Shown: one piece after another, positions 1 to 5,736 of the stretch
How positions within the stretch are numbered: position 1 is the first letter of the stretch
Layout of the letters: each line of letters begins with the position of its first letter
Assembly (NCBI GenBank): GCA_005885165.1
Contig: VAXR01000139.1
Coordinates: forward strand, 1 to 6,490
Direction of reading: 5' to 3'
Source: Actinomycetota bacterium
Lineage (GTDB): Bacteria; Actinomycetota; Thermoleophilia; Solirubrobacterales; Thermoleophilaceae
Length of the DNA: 6,490 nucleotides
Notes under the pieces: model-generated
Database searches by the model: none
What the model was told of the DNA's origin: nothing
What the model saw: only the letters and a program-made list of their open reading frames with translations
Program-made: the position numbers and the translations under genes

Positions 1-548
1 AGGACTCCACCGCCGTCGCCCTCGGCGCGCTCGAGCATCGTCTCGAGCTTGTCCAGGCGGTTGTGCCGGAACGGCCGGACCTTGGCGTGCGACATCGCCA
101 CCCCGTCGAGGATCGAGGCGTGGTCGCCCGAGTCGCAGATCACGGTGTCGGTCGGGCCGAGCAGCGTCCCGATCGTCCCCAGGTTCGCCTGGTAGCCCGT
201 CGTGAAGACGAGTGCGTCCTCGGTCCCCATCCACTCGGCGATCGAGCGCTCGAGCTCCCCATGAAGCGGGATCGTTCCGTTCAGGAACCGGGAGCCGGTC
301 AGCGCCGTGCCGTAGCGCTCGAGCGCTTCAGCCGCCGCTCGCTTGACGCGCGGGTCGCGCGTCAGGCCGAGGTAGTTGTTCGAGCCGAGCATCACCCGCT
401 CGGCCCCCTCCATCTCCACTACGGGCCCCGCCTCGCCCTCGAGGATGCGGAAGTACGGGATCAGGTCCTGCTCGCGGGCCGCACGCAGGATCTCGACGCG
501 CTCGTGGCTCCGCGCCTTCTCGAACAGATCGGTAACCGTCGTAGCCAT
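1..548 (-). CDS. Serine palmitoyltransferase-like alpha-oxoamine synthase (3' end missing)
   Basis: PLP-dependent enzyme of the alpha-oxoamine synthase family, which condenses an amino acid with an acyl thioester and releases CO2. The ATG at 548 opens a frame that stays open to base 1, giving 182 complete residues; a full enzyme is about 400, so the PLP lysine lies outside the window. Visible family motifs: PYFRILEGEAGPVVEMEG near residues 31-48, SNNYLGL at 56-62, TGSRFLNGT at 84-92, VFTTGYQANLG at 114-124, and DHASILDG at 142-149, whose His143 stacks on the PLP ring in this family. GSRFLNGT, TTGYQANLG and FRHN (160-163) resemble serine palmitoyltransferases as I remember them (Sphingomonas, Bacteroides); Kbl has different residues there. 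The substrate would then be serine plus a long-chain acyl-CoA or acyl-ACP, giving 3-ketosphinganine in the cytoplasm. No other start codon lies upstream in frame, and no clear Shine-Dalgarno is seen. Its divergent neighbour is a GNAT protein that may act later in the same pathway. Kbl or BioF-like activity remains possible. Confidence 0.85.
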   Translation of the reverse strand, partial: MATTVTDLFEKARSHERVEILRAAREQDLIPYFRILEGEAGPVVEMEGAERVMLGSNNYLGLTRDPRVKRAAAEALERYGTALTGSRFLNGTIPLHGELERSIAEWMGTEDALVFTTGYQANLGTIGTLLGPTDTVICDSGDHASILDGVAMSHAKVRPFRHNRLDKLETMLERAEGDGGGV

Positions 549-568
549 CAGGAGTAGGTTGCCGCGGC

Positions 569-1696
569 GTGCCTGTGGAGATCCGACCCGTCGGCTCGCG
601 AGGCGAGCTCATGCGCTTCATCCGCCTGCCGTGGCGGATCTATCGTAACCATCCGCACTGGGTGCCCCCGCTCATCTACGAGCGGAAGCGGTTCCTGAAC
701 ACGAAGAAGAACCCGTTCTTCACCCACGGCGAGGCCGAGTACTTCCTCGCGTGGCGGGACGGGGAGCCGGTCGGCCGGATCAGCGCGCAGATCGACCGCG
801 ACTTCAACGACTTCCACAAGAACGCCTGGGGCATGTTCGGGTTCTTCGAGGCCGAGGACGACCCCGAGGTGGCCGCCGCCCTGCTCGACGCCGCCGAGGC
901 GTGGCTGAAGGACCGCGGCCGGGATCGCATGGTCGGGCCGATGGACTTCACGATGAACGACGAGTCGGGGATCGTGATCGAGGGTCACGACCTCTCCCCG
1001 ATGATCAAGCAGCCCTACCACCCGCGCTATTACCAGGGCCTCGTCGAGGGCGCGGGGCTGAGCAAGGCCATGGACCTCTTCATGTGGAACCTCGAGGTCG
1101 AGGACCGAGGGAAGGTCCTCCCGATCATCTGGGAGCTCGACGAGAAGCTCGAGCCCGAGCACGGCATAAAGCTCAGGAAGATGCGCAAGCGGGACCTCCA
1201 GGCCGAGCTCGACCGCTTCCTCAAGATCTACAACATCGCCTGGTCGAAGAATTGGGGCTTCGTCCCGATCCGCCGCGAGGAGATGGAGCACACGGCGAAG
1301 GAGCTGAAGCCGATCCTCGACGAGGACTGGATGATGGCGTGCGACACCGCGGACGGCGAGACCGTGGGGATTGCGCTCACGATCCCGGACATCAACCAGG
1401 TCTTCAAGCGGATGAACGGACGCCTGCTGCCGCTCGGCTGGCTCAAGTTCCTCCTGGGCCGGCGCAAGATCGACCGGCTGCGCGTCGGCTTTCTGGGCGT
1501 CAAGCCGGAGTATCAGCACACCGGGGTGGCCGCCGCGATGTGGGCCGAGCACTTCCGGATGGCCGCGGTCAAGCCGCAGAGCGGCGGCGAGATGGGCTGG
1601 ATCCTCGAGACCAACACCGCCATGAACCGCGCGGTGGAGGGGATGGGCGGGCGGATCGTGAAGCGCTACCGGGTGTACGAGCGGGTCTTTACGTGA
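569..1696 (+). CDS. GNAT-fold acyltransferase, candidate bacterial ceramide synthase
   Basis: A 375-residue cytosolic protein with no signal peptide or membrane span. The N-terminal part carries the family signature NHPHWVPPLIYERKRFL (27-43), then KNPFF, GEAEYFLA and GEPVGRISAQID. The C-terminal part is a GNAT domain: motif A is GVKPEYQHTGVAAAMW at 310-325, with the QHTGVA acyl-CoA pyrophosphate loop, followed by ETNTAMNRAVEGMGG and the terminal YRVYER. Proteins of this type are often labelled N-acetyltransferase or, apparently wrongly, dATP pyrophosphohydrolase. From memory, the Caulobacter ceramide synthase bCerS, which acylates the amine of 3-ketosphinganine, belongs to this kind of protein. 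The neighbouring serine palmitoyltransferase-like gene makes that role attractive here, but it is an inference. Start: the only reasonable choice is GTG at 569. An AGGAG at 550-554 is 14 bases away, longer than usual, so initiation may be leaderless or weak. The stop TGA lies in a short tandem duplication (1681-1711). Confidence 0.85.
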   Translation: MPVEIRPVGSRGELMRFIRLPWRIYRNHPHWVPPLIYERKRFLNTKKNPFFTHGEAEYFLAWRDGEPVGRISAQIDRDFNDFHKNAWGMFGFFEAEDDPEVAAALLDAAEAWLKDRGRDRMVGPMDFTMNDESGIVIEGHDLSPMIKQPYHPRYYQGLVEGAGLSKAMDLFMWNLEVEDRGKVLPIIWELDEKLEPEHGIKLRKMRKRDLQAELDRFLKIYNIAWSKNWGFVPIRREEMEHTAKELKPILDEDWMMACDTADGETVGIALTIPDINQVFKRMNGRLLPLGWLKFLLGRRKIDRLRVGFLGVKPEYQHTGVAAAMWAEHFRMAAVKPQSGGEMGWILETNTAMNRAVEGMGGRIVKRYRVYERVFT

Positions 1697-1711
1697 GGCG
1701 CGTCTTTACGT
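1681..1711 (+). repeat. 17-base-period near-perfect tandem duplication
   Basis: Bases 1681-1694 and 1698-1711 are the same 14-mer with one mismatch (GCGGGTCTTTACGT against GCGCGTCTTTACGT), set 17 bases apart. The first copy is the last codons of the GNAT gene and is followed by TGA. The second copy lies in the 26-base gap before the lipoprotein gene and is followed by AG, making TAG in a different frame. This looks like a small slippage duplication of a gene end. Confidence 0.75.
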
Positions 1712-1716
1712 AGTCT
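1688..1716 (+). promoter_or_regulatory. Candidate promoter for a leaderless lipoprotein mRNA
   Basis: TTTACG at 1688-1693 is a fair -35 (four of six matches to TTGACA). It is separated by 17 bases from TAGTCT at 1711-1716, a weak -10 of TAnnnT form. Only 6 bases lie between that box and the ATG at 1723, so transcription would start at or next to the start codon. This fits the absence of a Shine-Dalgarno there. The match is modest and by eye only. Confidence 0.3.
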
Positions 1717-1722
1717 CTCGAA

Positions 1723-2760
1723 ATGTTCGGCGGTCGCCTGCTGCTCGGTGTTGGCGCAATCGGGGCGGCCGTCGTGCTCAGCGGCTGCATCGTGTTCAAG
1801 GTCGAGCCGGTCGCGGTGCAGAACCAGACACTCGGCTCGGTTCACGTGACCATCGTGGCCTGTGCATCGCGCAGCTCGGGCTCGCCGAGCCAGCCGATGG
1901 GCTCGTGTCCGCGGACGGGCAACTCCGGCGCAGATGTGAGGGATGGCGACGTCGTCCAGGTCCTGCTCGCGTTCCGGATCCCGAACGGCTCGACCGCACC
2001 CAACACGTTCAGCTCTTCGAGCACGGGTCCGACGAACCCGGGTCCACAGCTCAACTTCGCGAAGAGCGCGACGTATACGAGTGAGCTGCAGCGCCTGAAT
2101 CCGGCACCCGAGGGCTTCAGGTGGGTTGGCTACATCTCGCAGGCCTTCACATATCAGCCGTCCGGCGAGCAGAACTTCACTGCGAGCCTGGACTTCGGGC
2201 TACCGGCCGGGCGCGGCGGACATCCGTTCGGGGGTCCGTTTGCGTGGCGGCCGGTGGTTGGCGCGCGGCGGCTCACGGATCTGACGCACGCATCGGATCC
2301 AGTCAACTGCACCCCCATATCCGATTTGGGGAGCGATGCGACGGCGCCGGGAACGGCCCCAGGGGCGAGCTGGATCTGCATCGACGATCCAGACCCGACC
2401 GCGGTCGATTCCTTCTTCCTCCTGCGGACCCGGGATGCGGCGATCCTGCGCGGCGCAAAGGCCAAGGTGAGGGCCGGCAAGACGGCCAGGCTCAAGTTCC
2501 TGTTCCAGTACGCGGGCCCGGCGTCGCCGGCCGCGTTCACCTTCTCCGCGAATACGGACGGCATCCCGGACTCGACGAACATCTCGCCGAGGACCTATAC
2601 CCCGTTTGGCGACAGCACCAAGACCGTCACGGTCTCGTTCAAGGTGCCGAAGTCCACGCACAAGGGCACGTACACGATCACGCTGCGCGCCAGGCTCCCC
2701 GACGGCGAGACGCGCTCGGGAGCCGGCAAGCTCAAGGTCCTCAAGCCGAAGAAGCACTGA
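1723..2760 (+). CDS. Secreted lipoprotein of unknown function with Ig-like C-terminal region
   Basis: A 345-residue protein that I cannot assign to a named family. It begins with a lipoprotein signal peptide: Arg5, a hydrophobic stretch from 6 to 19, then the lipobox LSGC with the lipidated Cys at residue 22. The mature protein should therefore be tethered to the outer face of the membrane. Four further cysteines form two close pairs, C47/C62 and C196/C219, possible disulfides. The middle is rich in Gly, Ser, Pro and Thr. Residues about 240-345 alternate short beta-like segments (AKVRAGKTARLKFLFQYAG, KTVTVSFKVPKS, GTYTITLRARLPDG), as in immunoglobulin-like or bacterial surface beta-sandwich domains. 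The end is lysine-rich (KLKVLKPKKH). The ATG at 1723 is chosen because the signal peptide starts there. The gene uses visibly more A/T-ending codons than the flanking genes. It starts 26 bases after the GNAT gene, so read-through or its own promoter are both possible. Confidence 0.85.
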   Translation: MFGGRLLLGVGAIGAAVVLSGCIVFKVEPVAVQNQTLGSVHVTIVACASRSSGSPSQPMGSCPRTGNSGADVRDGDVVQVLLAFRIPNGSTAPNTFSSSSTGPTNPGPQLNFAKSATYTSELQRLNPAPEGFRWVGYISQAFTYQPSGEQNFTASLDFGLPAGRGGHPFGGPFAWRPVVGARRLTDLTHASDPVNCTPISDLGSDATAPGTAPGASWICIDDPDPTAVDSFFLLRTRDAAILRGAKAKVRAGKTARLKFLFQYAGPASPAAFTFSANTDGIPDSTNISPRTYTPFGDSTKTVTVSFKVPKSTHKGTYTITLRARLPDGETRSGAGKLKVLKPKKH

Positions 2761-2792
2761 GCGGCGTCACGCAGGACCGCCGCCCGCGCGGT

Positions 2793-2798
2793 TACACT
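2793..2798 (+). promoter_or_regulatory. Possible -10 element before the small membrane protein gene
   Basis: TACACT matches the TAnnnT pattern of a sigma-70-type -10 box and ends 10 bases before the ATG at 2809. No convincing -35 is seen at the usual distance. If used, the transcript would have a leader of a few bases or none for the first ATG. Visual call only. Confidence 0.25.
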
Positions 2799-2808
2799 CG
2801 CGCCTCCC

Positions 2809-3111
2809 ATGGATGAGGAGCAGAGACGCATGCCCGAGGAGGCCGCCGACGAGGGGCGCAACCTGCCGGTCCTCGCCTCCGAGGCGCGGCCGATCGAGCC
2901 GGTCAGGCAGACCCTCGCCGCCCCGGTCCTGGCCGCGACGGGAGGCTTCCTCGCCGGCCTGGTGACGTTCGTGCTGGTGCGAGCGCTCCGTGCGCGCCCC
3001 CGGCGCGGCCTCATCATCGGGCGCCGCCGGCGTCAGAAGCCCGCCGAACGGGCCCTCGAGATCGCGGCGTCGCGCTCTTTCCTCGTAGACGTCCACGTCG
3101 TCAAGCGCTAG
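2809..3111 (+). CDS. Small single-span membrane protein, unknown function
   Basis: A 100-residue protein that I do not recognise. An acidic N-terminus (EEQRRMPEEAADEG) is followed by one hydrophobic segment at about 36-58 (LAAPVLAATGGFLAGLVTFVLV). A strongly basic stretch comes next (RALRARPRRGLIIGRRRRQK), and the end is SRSFLVDVHVVKR. By the positive-inside rule the C-terminal half should be cytoplasmic. Two starts are possible: ATG at 2809, which lacks a Shine-Dalgarno and would suit a leaderless mRNA, and ATG at 2830 (residue 8), which has a good GAGGAG at 2815-2820. The longer form is given. The stop is 3 bases before the glycosylase GTG, so the two genes are probably co-transcribed and translationally coupled. 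Codon phase and the clear membrane segment support a real gene. Confidence 0.7.
   Translation: MDEEQRRMPEEAADEGRNLPVLASEARPIEPVRQTLAAPVLAATGGFLAGLVTFVLVRALRARPRRGLIIGRRRRQKPAERALEIAASRSFLVDVHVVKR
2815..2820 (+). promoter_or_regulatory. Ribosome binding site that favours an internal ATG at 2830
   Basis: GAGGAG sits 9 bases before the in-frame ATG at 2830 inside the small membrane protein gene. No comparable site precedes the ATG at 2809. It may mark the true start, giving a 93-residue protein. It also encodes part of the acidic N-terminus (Glu-Glu), so it could be coincidental. Confidence 0.4.
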
Positions 3112-3114
3112 CGC
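3105..3114. repeat. 10-base perfect palindrome at a gene junction
   Basis: GCGCTAGCGC is a perfect inverted repeat. It covers the TAG stop of the small membrane protein gene and ends exactly before the GTG of the glycosylase gene. It has no loop and no T-tract, so it is not a terminator. It may be chance in GC-rich DNA. Confidence 0.4.
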
Positions 3115-4017
3115 GTGGCGGCCGCGGTCGTCGAGCTCGACGCCCGCCCGCCCGGCCCGTACCGGCTGCCGCCGGGCGGGCGCGACGGGATCCTCCGCCG
3201 CCGCGGACGGGCGCTCGTGCGCATGCTCCACCACGAGGGCAGGCCGGTCACTGTCACCGCCTGGCCCACGGCCGCCGCGGTGCGCCTGCGCGCCGAGGCG
3301 CCCGCGCGCGAGTCGGCGGTCTGGGGCCTCGAGCGGATGCGCTTCGCGCTCGGCCTCGACCACGACGTCAGCGAGTTCCAGCGCGGCTTCCGGCGCGATC
3401 CCCTCCTCGGGCCCGTGATCCGCCGCAAGCCCTGGGTCCGTCCCCAGCGTCGCCCGGAGCCGTTCGAGGCGCTCGCGTGGGCGATCACCGAGCAGCTCGT
3501 CGAGTCCGAGCGGGCCTGGCGGATCCAGCGCTCGCTCACCTGGCGCTTCGGCCGCCAGAGCGCGTGCGGGAGCCTCCGCGATGCGCCGGCGGCCGCCGTG
3601 CTCGCCGGCCGCTCCCAGCCCGAGCTCCAGGCGTGCGACCTCTCCGCCGGCCGCTCCCGCGCGCTGGTCCGCGCCAGCCGCGAGGTGGCCGCCGGCCGGG
3701 TCGACCTCGCCGACCACGAGCCGGCCTGGATGCGCCTCCGCACGATCGGCGGGATCGGCGCGTGGACGCTCGAGAAGCTGGCCTTCCACGGCCAGGGGCG
3801 CGACGACCAGCTCCCGGCCGGCGACCTCGCGTATCTGAAGCTGGTCGGCCAGCTCGCCGGCCTCGAGCGCCGGGCGACGACCGACGAGGTCCGCGCCTTC
3901 TTCGCCCCCTACGAGCCGTACGCCGCGCTGGCCGGCCTATACATGCTGCACGGCCGGGCCTGGCTCCCGGGAAAGCCGCGGGCTAGGGGCCCTGTCCCGG
4001 CAGCCGCGCGTTGGTGA
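3115..4017 (+). CDS. DNA-3-methyladenine glycosylase, AlkA type (HhH-GPD)
   Basis: A 300-residue base-excision repair enzyme that removes alkylated bases such as 3-methyladenine by cutting the N-glycosidic bond. The length is close to E. coli AlkA (282). The N-terminal half is the variable AlkA_N-like region. The core includes RPEPFEALAWAITEQLV at about 114-130, a typical segment of the family. The helix-hairpin-helix is LRTIGGIGAWTLEKL at 208-222, and LPAGDLAYLKLVG follows. Asp237 in that segment aligns with the catalytic aspartate of AlkA (Asp238). No cysteine cluster for an iron-sulfur site is present, which argues against Nth or MutY. The GTG start lies 3 bases after the upstream stop and has no Shine-Dalgarno, so translation is probably coupled to the small membrane protein gene. 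The last 35 bases overlap the convergent binding-protein gene and encode a tail rich in Ala, Pro and Arg. No Ada-like regulator is present in the window. Confidence 0.9.
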   Translation: MAAAVVELDARPPGPYRLPPGGRDGILRRRGRALVRMLHHEGRPVTVTAWPTAAAVRLRAEAPARESAVWGLERMRFALGLDHDVSEFQRGFRRDPLLGPVIRRKPWVRPQRRPEPFEALAWAITEQLVESERAWRIQRSLTWRFGRQSACGSLRDAPAAAVLAGRSQPELQACDLSAGRSRALVRASREVAAGRVDLADHEPAWMRLRTIGGIGAWTLEKLAFHGQGRDDQLPAGDLAYLKLVGQLAGLERRATTDEVRAFFAPYEPYAALAGLYMLHGRAWLPGKPRARGPVPAAARW

Positions 4018-4981
4018 ACGCGCCGCTCGCGTTAGAAGCCCGGATCAGCCCCGCGCCGTGCATGAACGCTGCGAAGGCGTTCCACGCCGCCGGGTCCTGA
4101 TACGCGAACGGCCGGCCCTTCGCGGGATCGAAGAGGTGCTGGTCGAGCAGGATCTTCACCGACGCGCGCTGGAGCTTGGCGTCGAGGTCCGGGTTCGCGG
4201 CAAGCAGGGGACGCACGTCGGGATGCCGCCGCAGGTCGCGCGTCCCGCGCGCCACCGCGCCCAGGAAGCTGCGGATCGCGTCGCCCTCGCGCTTCGCGTT
4301 CTTCTCGCTCGTGACGAAGACGAGCTCGTTGTAGGTCGGGACGCCCGCCCGATCGACCACGATCACGTGCGGCTTCTTCTTCCGCAGCTTCAGGTCCACG
4401 GCCTCGTAGTTGAAGTAGCCGCCGAGGATCGCGTCGACCTTCTTCGTGAGGAGCGCGGGAACGAGGTTGAAGCCCACGTTCCGCTCCTTGACGCTCGACG
4501 GGCTCACGCCGGCGTGTCGCAGGATGGCCTGGAGAAAGGCGTGCTGGTAGTCGATCCCGGCCGTGCCGAGCCGCTTCCCGGTCAGGTCGGCCGGCGTCGA
4601 GATCCCGGCCGGCGGCAGGGAGATGATCGAGGTGAGTGGCCGCTGGACGAGCGCCCCGACGGAGACCACCTTCAGCCCCTTGTTGCGGGCGCGGAGCACC
4701 TCGGGCTCGTAGGAGATGGCGAGGTCCGCGCGGCCGGCGGCGACCTGCCGGATCGGCGCGGCCGGATCGCTTGGCGTCCGGATCTTCACGTCGAGCCCGA
4801 CCTGCTTGAAGCGCCCGTCGGCCTGCGCCGCGTAGATCCCGGCGTGGTCGGCGTTGGGGAAGAAGTCCAGCATGAGCTGGAGCTGTTGTGGATGCCCTGG
4901 GGACGTGCGCTCCTTGCGCTCGCCGCAGCCAGCTGCAGCGAGCGCGACGAGGCACAGGGCGGCGGCGACCGCGCGCCTCAC
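3983..4981 (-). CDS. thiY: ABC importer substrate-binding lipoprotein, ThiY/NMT1-THI5 type
   Basis: A 332-residue binding protein, membrane-anchored on the outer face, that delivers ligand to the permease encoded just upstream. The signal peptide is RRAVAAALCLVALAAAGC, with the lipidated cysteine at 19; Ala rather than Leu at -3 is less common but acceptable. The mature protein opens with LMLDFFPNADHAGIYAAQ (36-53), then GRFKQVGLDVKI and DLAISYEPEVL. These fit the ThiY pattern of LDW.PN.NH.G, GYF..EGLDV and ISY, known to bind formyl-aminopyrimidine, a thiamine precursor. Other NMT1-family members bind taurine, sulfonates or nitrate, so the ligand is inferred. The GTG start at 4981 overlaps the permease stop (GTGA) and has AGGAGG 7 bases upstream. 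The frame is open further upstream, but that part lies inside the permease gene and would bury the signal peptide. Some 35 bases at the 3' end overlap the convergent glycosylase gene. Confidence 0.85.
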   Translation of the reverse strand: MRRAVAAALCLVALAAAGCGERKERTSPGHPQQLQLMLDFFPNADHAGIYAAQADGRFKQVGLDVKIRTPSDPAAPIRQVAAGRADLAISYEPEVLRARNKGLKVVSVGALVQRPLTSIISLPPAGISTPADLTGKRLGTAGIDYQHAFLQAILRHAGVSPSSVKERNVGFNLVPALLTKKVDAILGGYFNYEAVDLKLRKKKPHVIVVDRAGVPTYNELVFVTSEKNAKREGDAIRSFLGAVARGTRDLRRHPDVRPLLAANPDLDAKLQRASVKILLDQHLFDPAKGRPFAYQDPAAWNAFAAFMHGAGLIRASNASGAFTNARLPGQGP

Positions 4982-5736
4982 GCCTGCGCCTCCTCGAGGC
5001 TCCACGGCGCCGCCAGCCGCTGGGCGAGCGAGACCGCGATGAACAGGAGCAGTGCCATCCCCATCAGGATCACCACGCCGGCGTACACGCGCGGCGTCTG
5101 AAGCTGGTTGATACCCAGCAGCACGAGCCGTCCAAGCCCGCGATCGGCGCCCGCCCACTCGCCGAAGACCGCGCCGATCACCGAGACGGTGGACGCGATC
5201 CGCAGCCCGCTGAAGAGGTAGGGCAGGGCGGCCGGCAGCTCGACCTTCCAGAGCGTCGCGACCCGCGACGCGCCGAGGCTGCGCATCAGCTTCAGGAGCT
5301 CGGGCTCAACCGAGCGGAGCCCGTCGATCAGGTTCACGGTGACGGGGAAGAAGCAGATCAGGGCCACGATCGCGAGCTTGGGTCCGATCCCGTAGTCGAA
5401 GGCCAGCACGAAGAGCGGCGCGACGACCACCACGGGGATCGCCTGCGAGCCGATCAGGAGCGGGTAGGCCGCGTCGCGGAGCGGTCGGAAGAGGTGCATC
5501 CCCACCGCGGCGGCGGCCCCCAGCACCACCGCGATCGCCAGGCCCAGGGCCACCTCGACCAGCGTGGTGCCGGCGTTGGAGAAGAGCAGCCCGGCGTCGT
5601 TCGTCAGCGCCCGCCAGGTCTCCGCCGGTGAGGCGAGCGTGAGGTGATCGACGCCCGGAAGGCTCGCCACCACCTGCCAGACGCCGACGATCGCGGCGAC
5701 GAGGACGGCGCTCAGGATGTGTCTGCGCTTCAGCAT
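4978..5736 (-). CDS. thiX: ABC importer inner-membrane permease, ThiX/SsuC/TauC type
   Basis: A 252-residue integral membrane protein of the BPD_transp_1 family, of normal length. Hydrophobic segments lie at about 7-26, 56-79, 94-113, 119-138, 175-193 and 217-238, giving six likely spans. The EAA loop that docks on the ATPase is LMRSLGASRVATLWKVELP at 150-168, with the usual Gly of LGAS and the trailing LP. Two copies would form the channel with two ATPases. The ATG at 5736 overlaps the ATPase stop (ATGCTGA, 7 bases) and has GGAGG 7 bases upstream, so translation is coupled. A longer reading frame extends back into the ATPase gene, but its residues there look like antisense-type Arg/Ala-rich noise. 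The substrate is inferred from the ThiY-like partner. Confidence 0.9.
   Translation of the reverse strand: MLKRRHILSAVLVAAIVGVWQVVASLPGVDHLTLASPAETWRALTNDAGLLFSNAGTTLVEVALGLAIAVVLGAAAAVGMHLFRPLRDAAYPLLIGSQAIPVVVVAPLFVLAFDYGIGPKLAIVALICFFPVTVNLIDGLRSVEPELLKLMRSLGASRVATLWKVELPAALPYLFSGLRIASTVSVIGAVFGEWAGADRGLGRLVLLGINQLQTPRVYAGVVILMGMALLLFIAVSLAQRLAAPWSLEEAQA
4989..4994 (-). promoter_or_regulatory. Ribosome binding site for the binding-protein gene
   Basis: On the minus strand this reads AGGAGG, 7 bases before the GTG at 4981. It fixes the start that gives a proper lipoprotein signal peptide and a 4-base overlap with the permease stop. Confidence 0.8.

Noticed and set aside
1..548. Glycine C-acetyltransferase (Kbl) as the name for the left-edge enzyme
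   Set aside because: Residues at the Kbl-specific positions (SVRFICGT and SSCFDAN regions) are instead SPT-like; not fully excluded because the C-terminal half is missing.
548..1552. A 334-residue open frame on the minus strand opposite the GNAT gene
   Set aside because: Low-complexity Leu/Arg/Val/Glu/Asp composition typical of antisense frames in GC-rich genes; the opposite strand carries clear GNAT motifs.
569..1696. dATP pyrophosphohydrolase as the name for the GNAT protein
   Set aside because: No Nudix box is present; the visible motif A and the C-terminal YRVYER are those of a GNAT fold.
751..1713. A 320-residue plus-strand frame overlapping the GNAT gene
   Set aside because: Arg/Gly/Ala-rich shift of the real gene with no recognisable domain; it stays open only because of high GC.
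2761..2783. Inverted repeat GCGGCG...CGCCGC just after the lipoprotein stop, considered as a terminator
   Set aside because: Only a 6-base stem with an 11-base loop and no T-tract; common by chance at this GC content.
2767..3789. A 340-residue minus-strand frame opposite the small protein and glycosylase genes
   Set aside because: Composition is shadow-like, with no signal peptide or domain; the plus strand has the helix-hairpin-helix and catalytic Asp.
4058..5101. A 347-residue plus-strand frame opposite the binding-protein gene
   Set aside because: Antisense of a well-supported ThiY-like gene, with no family motif of its own.
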